DNA from: an uncultured Flavobacteriales bacterium
GTDB taxonomy: Bacteria > Bacteroidota > Bacteroidia > Flavobacteriales_G > Salibacteraceae
NCBI GenBank assembly: GCA_943788145.1
Contig: CALSPD010000002.1
Location: 1-64,000 of the forward strand
Direction: 5' to 3'
Length of the DNA stretch: 64,000 nucleotides
How positions within the stretch are numbered: the stretch's first letter is position 1; every line of letters starts with the position of its first letter. The notes below the pieces were generated by a model. It was not told the origin of the DNA. It searched no databases and saw nothing but the letters and a program-made list of their open reading frames with translations. Positions 55,158 to 64,000 of the stretch are shown here, in pieces. The position numbers were made by a program, and so were the translations under genes.

Positions 55158-55613
55158 ATGATTACAGGCCTTACCCATCTACACAGCAGCTTTAGATATG
55201 TTGTCTTACTCTTATTAGTCTTAGCTATAATCGATGCTGTAATCTCCATTGCGGGAGATAAAACCTACCGTAAGCAAAGCAAAATGCTCGCTTTGTTCGC
55301 TCTGATCTTTTCACATATTCAGTTGCTCATGGGTTCCGTGCTTTATTTTTTAGGCAATCGGGGTGCTTTCGCTTCCTTGTTAGAAGGAGCAAGCACAATG
55401 TCAAATCCGGAAGCGCGTTTCTTTGCAGTAGAACACATGTTGGCTATGATAGTCGCAATCGCGCTTATTACTGTGGGCTATAGTCGCTCCAAAAAACAAG
55501 AGGTCGATAAGAAAAAGTACGCATCTATACTTATGTTTTACAGCATCGCATTATTGCTCATATTTGTTATGATTCCTTGGCCATTTATGAAAGACTTTGG
55601 ACGTTGGTTCTAA
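55158..55613 (+). CDS. Conserved small membrane protein
   Basis: 151 residues from the ATG at 55158. Four hydrophobic helices: HSSFRYVVLLLLVLAIIDAV, LALFALIFSHIQLLMGSVLYF, HMLAMIVAIALITVGYS and ILMFYSIALLLIFVMIPWPF. His residues sit at the N-terminal LTHLHS, the second helix (SHIQ) and the third (EHML), so haem binding is conceivable; Bacteroidota homologues are sometimes labelled cytochrome b-like. No role is demonstrated. It is followed after 31 bases by hflX. Confidence 0.8.
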   Translation: MITGLTHLHSSFRYVVLLLLVLAIIDAVISIAGDKTYRKQSKMLALFALIFSHIQLLMGSVLYFLGNRGAFASLLEGASTMSNPEARFFAVEHMLAMIVAIALITVGYSRSKKQEVDKKKYASILMFYSIALLLIFVMIPWPFMKDFGRWF

Positions 55614-55644
55614 TTCTTACACACCAAAAAGGATAATCCAATAA

Positions 55645-56877
55645 ATGGGAGGATATTCAAACGAAACCAGAGAGTCAACGGCTGTTATAGTCGGTCTGGC
55701 ACACCGAGAGCAATCTAGGGAAAAACTAGAAGAGTATATGGTTGAGCTGGAATTTTTAGCTGAAACTGCTGGAATCAAAACGCTTAAATCGTTCAGCCAA
55801 TACCTAGACACACCTAATCCAAAAACCTTTATTGGTGCGGGAAAACTCAATGAAGTAATTGCCTACGTTAAAGAACATGATGTTGAATTTGTCATTTTTG
55901 ATGACGAGTTGACTCCTTCTCAAATGCGCAACCTTGAAAAAGAAATCAAGCGCAAAATCTTTGATCGAAGCTTGCTCATCCTAGATATTTTTCAAATGCG
56001 TGCCCAAACCTCTCAGGCCAAAACCCAAGTAGAATTGGCGCGCTATGAATACCTGCTCCCACGATTGACGGGGCTGTGGACTCACCTTGAGCGACAGCGA
56101 GGTGGAACAGGAACCAGAGGTGGTTCTGGGGAAAAAGAAATTGAAACCGATAGGCGAATTATCCGCGATAAAATTGCGTTGCTGAAACACCAACTGGTAA
56201 AGATTGACAAGCAAATGCATGTGCAGCGCAAAAGCCGTGTAAGCATGGTTCGTGTTGCATTGGTAGGCTATACCAACGTTGGTAAGTCAACCATCATGAA
56301 TTTGGTTTCTAAAAGCACCGTGTTTGCCGAAAACAAACTATTTGCTACGCTAGACACGACCGTTCGAAAAGTGGTGGTAAAAAACCTGCCTTTCCTTATG
56401 GCCGACACGGTTGGTTTCATCCGCAAATTGCCCCATCAGTTGGTCGAGTCCTTTAAATCTACCTTGGATGAAACGCGAGAATCGGATTTGCTTATTCACG
56501 TAGTGGATATATCTCACCCGCAGTTTGAAGATCAAATTCGAACCGTTGAAGCGACCCTCGCGGAAATCGGAGCAATAGACAAACCGACCATATTGGTTTT
56601 TAATAAAATCGATCAGTTTCCCGAGCCGCCAGATGAGGAGTGGAAGTGGGATGGAGAAATTCACCCAGCCATGCGATTGGATGACTTGGAGAAGTCATGG
56701 ATGGCAAGAGCAGATCATCAAACCATTTTTATTTCCGCGAAAGAAAAAATCAACCTTGATAAGCTTCGCGAGATCTTGTACGATAAAGTCAAGGAAATCC
56801 ACATTAAGCGTTATCCTTATAATAGTTTCTTGTATGATTTACCCGAGGAGTCAGAAGGCGCTGATAACCTTGATTAA
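55645..56877 (+). CDS. hflX: Ribosome-associated GTPase HflX
   Basis: 410 residues. The N-terminal HflX domain (KTFIGAGKLNEVIAYV, then FDDELTPSQMRNLE and FDRSLLILDIFQMRAQT) is followed by a Gly-rich linker region (RGGTGTRGGSGEKEIETDRR). The GTPase domain has the P-loop GYTNVGKSTIMN, switch I FATLDTTVRK, DTVGFIRKLPH and NKID. HflX splits stalled ribosomes under stress. Its stop overlaps, tail to tail, that of the protease gene on the other strand by four bases. Confidence 0.96.
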   Translation: MGGYSNETRESTAVIVGLAHREQSREKLEEYMVELEFLAETAGIKTLKSFSQYLDTPNPKTFIGAGKLNEVIAYVKEHDVEFVIFDDELTPSQMRNLEKEIKRKIFDRSLLILDIFQMRAQTSQAKTQVELARYEYLLPRLTGLWTHLERQRGGTGTRGGSGEKEIETDRRIIRDKIALLKHQLVKIDKQMHVQRKSRVSMVRVALVGYTNVGKSTIMNLVSKSTVFAENKLFATLDTTVRKVVVKNLPFLMADTVGFIRKLPHQLVESFKSTLDETRESDLLIHVVDISHPQFEDQIRTVEATLAEIGAIDKPTILVFNKIDQFPEPPDEEWKWDGEIHPAMRLDDLEKSWMARADHQTIFISAKEKINLDKLREILYDKVKEIHIKRYPYNSFLYDLPEESEGADNLD

Positions 56878-59012
56878 ACCCCCTTTTTCATGTCGCTGAT
56901 GACAAAAACTGCTTCATTCAAAAAGACATCTTTATTTAGTTTTTTCAGCCATTTTTCATTCAATTCAACTTTCACGGAGTCCGTTGAAATGTCGTTCATA
57001 TCCGAAACTATATTCGATACACTCAGGCTCTCAATAGGCTTCATTAAATCATCGAATGCTTCGTCTTCTTTGTCCAACTCCAGCTTACGCAGCTTGTAGG
57101 TGTCGTAATTCAATGAAACAATGGTTTCTTCCGTTTGAGATTTTAGTCGTTTCGAGTTTTCTTCGACCTTGACCATTACTTCATTACCGGCAATGCGCTC
57201 TTGGCTCGATTTAACGATAGAAGCTTCGTTATAACTAGGCTTCCAAACACTGTATGAGGCCGCTGGAATTTCATCCCAAGGCATGACAAAATCTTGTTCG
57301 CCCTCACCCATATCCAAATACTTGTATCGATCTGGCATGCTGATATCGGAAGCAACGCCACGCAATTGTGTAGCTCCTCCATTGACTCGATAAAATTTTT
57401 GCGTTGTAATTTTTACCGAACCAATTGGGCGATATTGGCTTTCAGAGCCCGCCAAACCTCGATCCAAATCAAAAAAGCGCTGCACTGTACCTTTTCCAAA
57501 ACTCTGTGTCGATCCCATGATGATTCCTCGATCGTAGTCCTGAATGGCAGCGGCTAAAATTTCAGAAGCCGAGGCGCTAAAATGATTCAACATAACCACC
57601 AACGGTCCGTCATAGATTACCCCGTTTTGACGATCAGACATAACTTCTGGTTTTGAATACCGGCCCTTCACCTGCACCACCGGTCCATCTGGAATAAAAT
57701 GTCCTGTCATTTCGATGGCGTCTCGTAAAGACCCTCCTCCATTGCCTCGTAAATCCAGAATAATCCCTTCGACATTTTCTTGCTTCAATTTCAATAGTTC
57801 TTTCTTGACATCGTCTGCTGCTGCGCGTCCACCCGATTGGTTGAAATCTGCATAGAATTTCGGGAGGTTAATGTAGCCTACTCTTGTTCCTGTTTCATTC
57901 TGAATGATGGCCGATTTGGCATAGGTTTCTTCCAGTATAACAACGTCTCGAATGATTGATATTTCCTTTATAACTCCCGAAATCTTTTTAATAGTCAATC
58001 TTACTTCCGTCCCTTTTTTTCCGCGTATCAGTTTCACCGCTTCGTCCAAGCGCATATCAGTGACGTCCACAGGATCACCTGAACCTTGTGCAACTTTCAA
58101 AATCAAATCTTCCTCTTCTAATTCGCCTTGACGATAGGATGCGCTGCCCGGAACAATGTTTGTCACTTTAATAAATCCATCTTTTTCTTGAAGCTGCGCC
58201 CCAATTCCTTCCAATTGGCCACTCATGCTGATGTCGAAATTTTCCTTGTCTTTTGGTGCAAAATATCCCGTATGTGGCCCAAAAACATTGACCATCGAAT
58301 TGATGTACACTTCCATTTGATCCTCACGGTCCCATTTGGTCATTCGTTCGAAGAATCGGTCGTTGCTCTTCAACACCTTCTCCCGAGCCGTGATTTCAAG
58401 TTCGGTAAATTCCTTAATGACAACTGTGTCTGATTCTTCGTGTCGTTTTTCTTGCTGTTCTTCCATTTCAGCGATACGTGTAAGACACTGGTACTTCAAA
58501 ATTTTCCTCCAATGTTCTTTAAGCTCATCATGGCTAGCAGCAAAATCTCGGTTTTCCTGATCCAATTCCAAGTCTTCTATAACCTTGTAATCAAAAGGTT
58601 CAGCCAGTATTTCGCGGTAATAACCTTGGGTTTCTTTCAATCGATTTTGAAGTATATCCCAACTCTTGTCGAACAAGGTAAAATCAGATTCATTGACTTG
58701 ATCGTCAATTTTAGTTTCATATGCTCGCAAGGCCTTAACGTCCTCCTGAAGCAAAAACCGTTTGGAGTAATCCAACCGTTCTAAATAAAGTCCAAATGCC
58801 TTTTTACTAAAATCATCATCAATATTAATTGGAGCGTAATGTGCGTTTTGCAAGCTCGACATGAGCGTCTTGATAAGCACCTTATCCTTTTCGTGATCGT
58901 CAGCAGGCGGAGTGATGGTCGCACCTGAATCGAACAGGATAAAAGAGCAAAACAGAACGGCAGCGGCCGTAGAAATAGTGAACTGAAGGCTTCGTGATTT
59001 CATAGTAAGCAT
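56874..59012 (-). CDS. prc: C-terminal processing protease (Tsp/Prc, family S41)
   Basis: 712 residues; a second in-frame ATG three codons later (59003) is equally possible. An N-terminal signal or anchor (SLQFTISTAAAVLFCSFILF) is followed by a Tsp N-terminal domain, a PDZ domain at about 235-320 (GQLEGIGAQLQEKDGFIKVTN) and the S41 core with catalytic Ser in NHFSASASEILAAA and Lys in SFGKGTVQRFF. It degrades or trims periplasmic proteins from the C terminus. The C-terminal domain is of the long Prc type. A -7-like box lies at 59059-59066. Confidence 0.94.
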   Translation of the reverse strand: MLTMKSRSLQFTISTAAAVLFCSFILFDSGATITPPADDHEKDKVLIKTLMSSLQNAHYAPINIDDDFSKKAFGLYLERLDYSKRFLLQEDVKALRAYETKIDDQVNESDFTLFDKSWDILQNRLKETQGYYREILAEPFDYKVIEDLELDQENRDFAASHDELKEHWRKILKYQCLTRIAEMEEQQEKRHEESDTVVIKEFTELEITAREKVLKSNDRFFERMTKWDREDQMEVYINSMVNVFGPHTGYFAPKDKENFDISMSGQLEGIGAQLQEKDGFIKVTNIVPGSASYRQGELEEEDLILKVAQGSGDPVDVTDMRLDEAVKLIRGKKGTEVRLTIKKISGVIKEISIIRDVVILEETYAKSAIIQNETGTRVGYINLPKFYADFNQSGGRAAADDVKKELLKLKQENVEGIILDLRGNGGGSLRDAIEMTGHFIPDGPVVQVKGRYSKPEVMSDRQNGVIYDGPLVVMLNHFSASASEILAAAIQDYDRGIIMGSTQSFGKGTVQRFFDLDRGLAGSESQYRPIGSVKITTQKFYRVNGGATQLRGVASDISMPDRYKYLDMGEGEQDFVMPWDEIPAASYSVWKPSYNEASIVKSSQERIAGNEVMVKVEENSKRLKSQTEETIVSLNYDTYKLRKLELDKEDEAFDDLMKPIESLSVSNIVSDMNDISTDSVKVELNEKWLKKLNKDVFLNEAVFVISDMKKGV

Positions 59013-59058
59013 TAATATAGCATCGCAATAAAGAACAAGTTTTACGATCTAATGTTAT

Positions 59059-59066
59059 CAAATGTA
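59059..59066 (-). promoter_or_regulatory. Putative -7 box of prc
   Basis: TACATTTG on the minus strand matches TAnnTTTG, 46 bases before the ATG at 59012; a proper -33 element is not evident. Confidence 0.35.
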
Positions 59067-59118
59067 ACAAGCGCCCACGTAAATTTATCCGTCCAATTAT
59101 AAACTGAACAAAGCATCC

Positions 59119-62100
59119 ATGATATTAAAAGCAACGCAACTCTTATCCATTCTGCTGATTACTTGTGTTTTAACTGCACGATCGCAAAACCCAGCGATCC
59201 TGCTAAAACTTCGTTCCGGTGATTTTGAATTAACAGAAAATAACGGTAGCCAATTTGGTTCTGCAAATATCTCAGACTGGCCGGGTCATTTAAATTCTCG
59301 GGTTGGTATCGTTTCATTAAAAAACTATCCTACGGATTTAGAGTGGTCTGAATTGGAACTAAAAGGCATCCATAAATTGGAGATTTTTCCTTCGCGATCA
59401 TTTCTCGTTTCAATCTCTGAAAAAGCCGATTTCAGTGCGTTAAATGGTTTTTCAGTCATAGGCTATTCTCCCTTTCAATGGGAAATGAAAACATCGATCA
59501 ATCAAGAAGCCGTTCCCGTTCGAGCTAAGTCTTCTCGATCAAACATTTTGGTAAATATTCATCCAATTTCAGGAACAGATATGGATGGGGTGTCCAGCCA
59601 AATGCAGCATCTAGGTTTTAAAGTGGAAGAATCGCGAAACGCACTGGGTTTTATTACGATTGAATGTAAGCAATCCGATATTCAATCTATCTGTGAGCTC
59701 GGATTTGTTCAGTTCGTTGACTGGAAATACGATTTTGGCGCACCAGAAAATTACACAGGCCGAACGCTACATCGAACAAACTTTATTAGCCCAGAAAACA
59801 CGAATGGCATTAATTACGATGGTTCAGGAATCAGCGTAATGCTGCAAGATGACGGTTTTATCGGACCGCACATAGATCATGAAGGAAGGATAATCGAGCA
59901 GTTTTGGGCGACCAGCGATGGCGACCATGGCGACCACGTTGCGGGAACCATCAATGGTGCAGGCAATTTAAATCCATACAATGAAGGCCAGGCAAAAGGA
60001 TCGGATATTTACGTTTATAAGGCCGCCCCTGAATATCAAGGGTTCGATAGTATCGTAAACCACTACACGTCCAAGCAAATTGTTATTACTTCAACCTCGT
60101 ACAGCAATGGCTGCAACGCTGGATATACTGCACTTGCCCGCACTATGGATGAACAAATCCACGATATGCAAAACCTCATCCATGTTTTTTCCGCAGGAAA
60201 TAGTGGAACATCGAACTGCGGATACGGAGCCGGAAACACTTGGGGGAATATTACAGGTGGGCATAAGGTTGGTAAAAACACCATTACTGTGGCCAACTTG
60301 GATGAAGACGATGTGGTTGTAAGCTCTAGCAGTAGAGGTCCAGCTCACGATGGGCGAATTAAACCCGACATAAGCGCAAAGGGAACAAATGTGACGTCCA
60401 CCTTAGATGGCAACACCTATGGCGTTAAGAGCGGAACATCCATGTCTTGCCCGGGTGTTTCAGGTACATTGGCTGTGCTTTACGAAGCTTTTGATGACGT
60501 TCAGGGCGACTTGCCAAAATCCGGACTTATGAAAGCGATCGTATTAAATACAGCCGATGATTTGGGAAATGTTGGCCCCGATTTCATACACGGCTGGGGA
60601 AGAATCAACGCGCGAAAAGCATACGAAGTCATAGCAAATTTATACTTCAGCTCAGGAAGTGTAGCTGATGGAGATTCCGTACAGTTTACGCTGATTGTTC
60701 CTACAAACAAAACCAAAGCACGCGTGATGCTTTATTGGATGGACCCTGAGGCCTCCGTGAATGCATCCACCGCGTTAATAAACGACTTGGATTTAACCAT
60801 AACTGATCCATCCTCTACCATTCATTTGCCCTATTTACTAGATCATACGCCTTCTATTTCAGCCCTTTCAGCGCCAGCCATTCCTGGAGTTGATCATTTG
60901 AACAACATGGAACAAATAGAATTCTTTAATCCTGTTTCGGGGAATTACCTTGTAAAAATCAAGGGATTTGATGTGCCGAGCGGACCACAAGAATACTTCG
61001 TTGTTTATTGGTTCGAATCGGAAGACCTGACCTTAACCTACCCTGTTGGTGGTGAATCCTTGGTTCCGTTTAATACTGAAAAAATACGCTGGGATAGTCC
61101 AGACACCGCTGGAACGGCCATGATTGAATATAGCCCTGATGGTGGGTCCACTTGGAACACCTTGGTTGCCTCAACTCCTGTGGCCTTAGGCTATTACAAT
61201 TGGAATGTTCCAAACCTTGCTACAGGAAATATTAAAATCCGAATTAACTATTCCGGTCAAGTAGTTACTTCTGATGTGTTTTCAATCATTCAGACACCAT
61301 CCAATTTAACAGTCGAGTTTTCATGTCCAGATTCCATCGGTCTAAGTTGGACTGCCGCGTCAAGCGCCAATGGCTACACTATTCACCGTTTAGGAAATAA
61401 ATACATGGAAGAGATAGGCATCTCGGAAACCACTGAATTCACAGATACGCTTTCTAACCCTCTTAGCGACAAGCTTTGGTATAGCGTTTCGAGTTTAGGA
61501 GCAAACGGGGCGGTTGGAAAACGGATGGTAGCCGTCCAAAAAGCTCCTGGTATTTTTAATTGTACGATCAACGATGATGCTGGAATAACTAGCATCAGCC
61601 CAACAACAGGAAGCCTTTTTGCTTGTCATGGCGACAGCGTGCCCGTTACACTCAAAGTCCGAAATCATGGTGTTAATCCTATAGTAAGCTTGAGCGCTTC
61701 GTATGTCAGTTCGGATGGACAAACGGCAACAGAAACATTTACGCCCAATATCGCTCCCAACACTTCGACAACGATTATATTTAATACGCTTTACGAGATT
61801 CCAGCGACATCATCTAATCTGACGGCATCAGTGAGTGTTAGCAATGATGGTAATCCATATAACGACTCTCTCGTGGTGAGTTATCATCCACAAACAACAC
61901 CTGCCGTGCAGGCAATCTGGGGCGAAGACTTTGAGTCGTTCACGCTTTGTGGCATTGACCCAGATTGTGGCGTCACATCGTGCGAAATGCTTCAAGGCTG
62001 GGTCAATGAATTGAATGGCGAAACAGATGAAATCGATTGGAGAACAAACGCTGGATCTACCGCTTCGCAGAATACTGGACCAAACGAAGACCATACTACT

Positions 62101-62925
62101 GGAAATAGTTCAGGAAAATACCTTTATCTTGAGTCGAGTGGCAGTTGTAATCAAGTGGAAGCTTTTTTAACTTCACCATGTATTGATTTAATTAATGCCA
62201 CTGAACCATTCTTAACCTTTTGGTATTCAATGTACGGTGCCGATATGGGCACCCTCTATATTGACGTTTTTGACGGTCAAGAATGGGATGAAAACGTGTA
62301 CAGCATTTCTGGAAACCAGGGATTTGGTTGGAATTTTGCTGAAGTTGATCTCAGCGATTTTATTGGGAAAATAGTGAACGTCCGTTTCCGAGGCCGTACC
62401 GGAAACGATTATAGAAGTGATATGGCCATTGACGACATTTTGATTTCACACCCACCTGTCGCCAATTTCGCATATGCTGTTCAAGAAGATGGACTGACCA
62501 TTAATTTCACAGACTTGAGTTATGCGAGCGATTCCACGCTTTTCGAGCTAGGAGAAGGAACAATAATCGATTCTATGCCTTCCTCATACACGTATCCACA
62601 AATTCAGGTTTACACAACAACTCAACGAGTATATAACGAAATTGGTGCAGACACTATGATTCAGCTCATTACAACACTTGGTAATTATGAATTAGGAGAT
62701 CAGCAAACCTTGATTTTTCCAAACCCTGCAAACAATTATTTATTTGCCCGAAGCCTAGAGCCAATCTCATCATTTGTTTTAATCACATCTGACGGTCGAA
62801 TTGTAAAAAAATTCGAGGCCAATGGAGAAACAATGTGCACTATGAATATTTCCTCGCTTAGCGATGGTGTCTATTTTCTTCAGTTTGAAAATGGTGCTGT
62901 CGAAAAGATCAGTATAACGCATTAA
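59119..62925 (+). CDS. Secreted subtilase with MAM-like domain and T9SS type A signal
   Basis: 1268 residues. A signal peptide (MILKATQLLSILLITCVLTARS) and a propeptide-like region (to about 215) precede an S8 catalytic domain: Asp near 245 (MLQDDGFIGPHIDHEG), His near 272 (GDHGDHVAGTINGAG), oxyanion Asn near 358 (HVFSAGNSGTS) and Ser441 (SGTSMSCPGVSG). It is followed by a P/jelly-roll-like domain, Ig/Fn3-like modules and a CARDB-like module (VTLKVRNHGVNPIVSLSASY). A MAM-type jelly roll lies at about 930-1115 (WGEDFESFTLCG to FRGRTGNDYRSDMAIDDILI). The last 75 residues are a type A sorting domain. It is a surface or released protease likely used for protein breakdown. Confidence 0.94.
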   Translation: MILKATQLLSILLITCVLTARSQNPAILLKLRSGDFELTENNGSQFGSANISDWPGHLNSRVGIVSLKNYPTDLEWSELELKGIHKLEIFPSRSFLVSISEKADFSALNGFSVIGYSPFQWEMKTSINQEAVPVRAKSSRSNILVNIHPISGTDMDGVSSQMQHLGFKVEESRNALGFITIECKQSDIQSICELGFVQFVDWKYDFGAPENYTGRTLHRTNFISPENTNGINYDGSGISVMLQDDGFIGPHIDHEGRIIEQFWATSDGDHGDHVAGTINGAGNLNPYNEGQAKGSDIYVYKAAPEYQGFDSIVNHYTSKQIVITSTSYSNGCNAGYTALARTMDEQIHDMQNLIHVFSAGNSGTSNCGYGAGNTWGNITGGHKVGKNTITVANLDEDDVVVSSSSRGPAHDGRIKPDISAKGTNVTSTLDGNTYGVKSGTSMSCPGVSGTLAVLYEAFDDVQGDLPKSGLMKAIVLNTADDLGNVGPDFIHGWGRINARKAYEVIANLYFSSGSVADGDSVQFTLIVPTNKTKARVMLYWMDPEASVNASTALINDLDLTITDPSSTIHLPYLLDHTPSISALSAPAIPGVDHLNNMEQIEFFNPVSGNYLVKIKGFDVPSGPQEYFVVYWFESEDLTLTYPVGGESLVPFNTEKIRWDSPDTAGTAMIEYSPDGGSTWNTLVASTPVALGYYNWNVPNLATGNIKIRINYSGQVVTSDVFSIIQTPSNLTVEFSCPDSIGLSWTAASSANGYTIHRLGNKYMEEIGISETTEFTDTLSNPLSDKLWYSVSSLGANGAVGKRMVAVQKAPGIFNCTINDDAGITSISPTTGSLFACHGDSVPVTLKVRNHGVNPIVSLSASYVSSDGQTATETFTPNIAPNTSTTIIFNTLYEIPATSSNLTASVSVSNDGNPYNDSLVVSYHPQTTPAVQAIWGEDFESFTLCGIDPDCGVTSCEMLQGWVNELNGETDEIDWRTNAGSTASQNTGPNEDHTTGNSSGKYLYLESSGSCNQVEAFLTSPCIDLINATEPFLTFWYSMYGADMGTLYIDVFDGQEWDENVYSISGNQGFGWNFAEVDLSDFIGKIVNVRFRGRTGNDYRSDMAIDDILISHPPVANFAYAVQEDGLTINFTDLSYASDSTLFELGEGTIIDSMPSSYTYPQIQVYTTTQRVYNEIGADTMIQLITTLGNYELGDQQTLIFPNPANNYLFARSLEPISSFVLITSDGRIVKKFEANGETMCTMNISSLSDGVYFLQFENGAVEKISITH

Positions 62926-63041
62926 CTCAGACATTCGTGCTCCGAAATCAGATCTAATTAAAACTTGGCAGAGTGATTGTAATAAGTGATTTATCATTTT
63001 ACTCATGAAAAAATCATTTCTTTACGACCAATTAATCCCTT

Positions 63042-63473
63042 ATGACTATGAGAACCGGCTTAATCCTTTTATCGCTCTTTTTATTTAGTATTGGCGCTTC
63101 CGCCCAAAACGCGGATGATATTTTAGGCATCTGGTACAATCAGGAAAAAACGGCTAAAGTTGAAATATTCAAGAAAGGCGAAAAATATTTTGGCAAGGTT
63201 GTTTGGCTAAAAGAGCCTTTGAGAGACGGAAAACCAAAACTTGACGTTGAAAACGAGGACGAAAAACTAAGAACCCGTCCAATTATGGGTTTACAGCTTT
63301 TGAATGATTTTGAATTCGATGATGATGAATGGGAAGACGGAACAATTTACGACCCGAAGAACGGAGAAACATACTCTTGTTATATTACTAAAGAAGGAGA
63401 TAAACTGAATGTTCGAGGGTTTATCGGTTTCTCCTTCATCGGAAGAACTTCAATATGGACTAAAGCAGATTAA
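63042..63473 (+). CDS. Secreted DUF2147 protein
   Basis: 143 residues; the second Met, two codons on, is an alternative start. A signal peptide (ending SIGASAQ) is followed by a DUF2147 domain: ILGIWYNQEKTAKVEIFKKGEKYFGKVVWL, then LLNDFEFDDDEWEDGTIYDPKNGETYSCYI and a closing RTSIWTKAD. This small periplasmic beta-barrel family has no firm function. The next secreted protein gene begins 8 bases later, suggesting cotranscription. Confidence 0.9.
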   Translation: MTMRTGLILLSLFLFSIGASAQNADDILGIWYNQEKTAKVEIFKKGEKYFGKVVWLKEPLRDGKPKLDVENEDEKLRTRPIMGLQLLNDFEFDDDEWEDGTIYDPKNGETYSCYITKEGDKLNVRGFIGFSFIGRTSIWTKAD

Positions 63474-63481
63474 TACTAAAA

Positions 63482-64000
63482 ATGAAAAAGTTAATTCTAG
63501 GCCTTTCGGCACTGTTGTTCACACCAACACTATCAGCTCAAAAAATTCCCGGAACAGCTAATGTTATTGAGGGAAAAGTGGTTTTTATAGAAGCTAATCC
63601 AGCCATTCAATATCGCCACATTGGAACGGTTGAATGCTCTGCATTTTCTCCGGACAAATTTGACCTAATGATGAAGCATATGCTCGTAAAGCGCATGGCC
63701 AAGGAGCACGCTGAAGTAGAATTTGATGCGCTTATTTTTCGCCCGGGTAGCGCTTTTTGTAAAGCTGATGTGATTCAATTCTATAGAGATCCAAAGGCAA
63801 AAAAGAAGAAGAATAAAAAAGGAGAAGAGGTTGAAGTTGATCCGGAATTCAGAAAGTCTGAATCTGTAGGTCGAGGAGGAATAAACTTGTTTATCGAAAA
63901 TAACCCAACTGCAGAGTATACATTATTAGGAAAAGTTGAGATTCCAACGAATTTCCAATCCGTTGATTACGAAGCTGTCATTAAAGAAATGACCCGAGTT
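63482..64000 (+). CDS. Secreted protein of unknown function, cut by the window end
   Basis: An ATG at 63482 opens 173 codons with no stop up to the edge. It begins with a signal peptide (MKKLILGLSALLFTPTLSAQ). The mature part includes a Cys pair about 50 residues apart (GTVECSAFSP and GSAFCKADV), a Lys-rich loop (KAKKKKNKKGEE) and NLFIENNPTAEYTLLGKVEI. I recognise no family. It starts 8 bases after the DUF2147 gene, so it is probably in the same transcript. Confidence 0.8.
   Translation, partial: MKKLILGLSALLFTPTLSAQKIPGTANVIEGKVVFIEANPAIQYRHIGTVECSAFSPDKFDLMMKHMLVKRMAKEHAEVEFDALIFRPGSAFCKADVIQFYRDPKAKKKKNKKGEEVEVDPEFRKSESVGRGGINLFIENNPTAEYTLLGKVEIPTNFQSVDYEAVIKEMTRV

Noticed and set aside
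63005-63088. Short open frame (27 codons) starting before the DUF2147 gene
   Set aside because: It overlaps the DUF2147 signal peptide out of frame and lacks support; a leader peptide cannot be excluded but nothing favours it.

Overview
The window reads as a stretch of chromosome from a Bacteroidota bacterium, probably order Flavobacteriales (Cryomorphaceae/Crocinitomicaceae-like; the family is a guess). The evidence is many secreted proteins with type IX secretion (T9SS) C-terminal signals of both type A and type B, a SusC/SusD pair, a PorP/SprF protein, a class I ribonucleotide reductase resembling the eukaryotic enzyme, moderate-to-low GC, and recurrent TAnnTTTG boxes upstream of genes, as expected for the Bacteroidota primary sigma factor.

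Layout. 1-3.1 kb: an AT-rich orphan gene for a large polytopic membrane protein with PKD-like and SPOR-like parts. 3.1-5.6 kb: a broken IS4-type element with a complete IS3-family element inside it. 5.7-10 kb: a fibre-like protein with an S74 chaperone domain, a small T9SS partner and a BNR-repeat protein. 10.0-10.6 kb: a tRNA-Leu(CAA) gene flanked by fragments of itself, with three successive intrinsic terminators. 10.7-12.9 kb: prs-rplY-pth, with a perfect 30-bp palindrome inside pth. 13-15.1 kb: small genes (secreted protein, TylF-like methyltransferase, DUF1569, cupin). 15.1-24.0 kb, minus strand: a TonB-dependent receptor, glyS and a SusC/SusD operon with no catabolic enzymes beside it. 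24.2-28.5 kb: a DUF3109 protein, a roughly 400-bp structured leader, then nrdB-nrdA.

28.7-39.9 kb is a three-gene surface operon: a 2379-residue type B adhesin-like protein (ALK/LTK-type glycine-rich region, 15 tandem Cys-containing repeats of about 80 residues, one interrupted by a discoidin-like domain), a PorP/SprF protein and an OmpA-family protein with four internal repeats. 40-42.8 kb: hemA and a fused hemC-hemD, both with TTG starts. 42.8-47.5 kb: two T9SS type A proteins. 47.6-50.7 kb: housekeeping genes (tadA, bacilliredoxin, gatC, plsC, trpS). 50.7-55.0 kb: two secreted amidohydrolase-family proteins with three modules, only one of which keeps the usual His-x-His motif. 55.1-64 kb: a small membrane protein, hflX, a Prc/Tsp protease, a subtilase with a MAM-like domain and T9SS signal, a DUF2147 protein and a truncated secreted-protein gene.

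No CRISPR array, phage, toxin-antitoxin pair or recognisable defence island was seen. The parts most likely to hold undescribed biology are the 953-codon membrane protein, the tRNA-Leu fragment array, the S74 fibre cassette and the giant type B adhesin operon.
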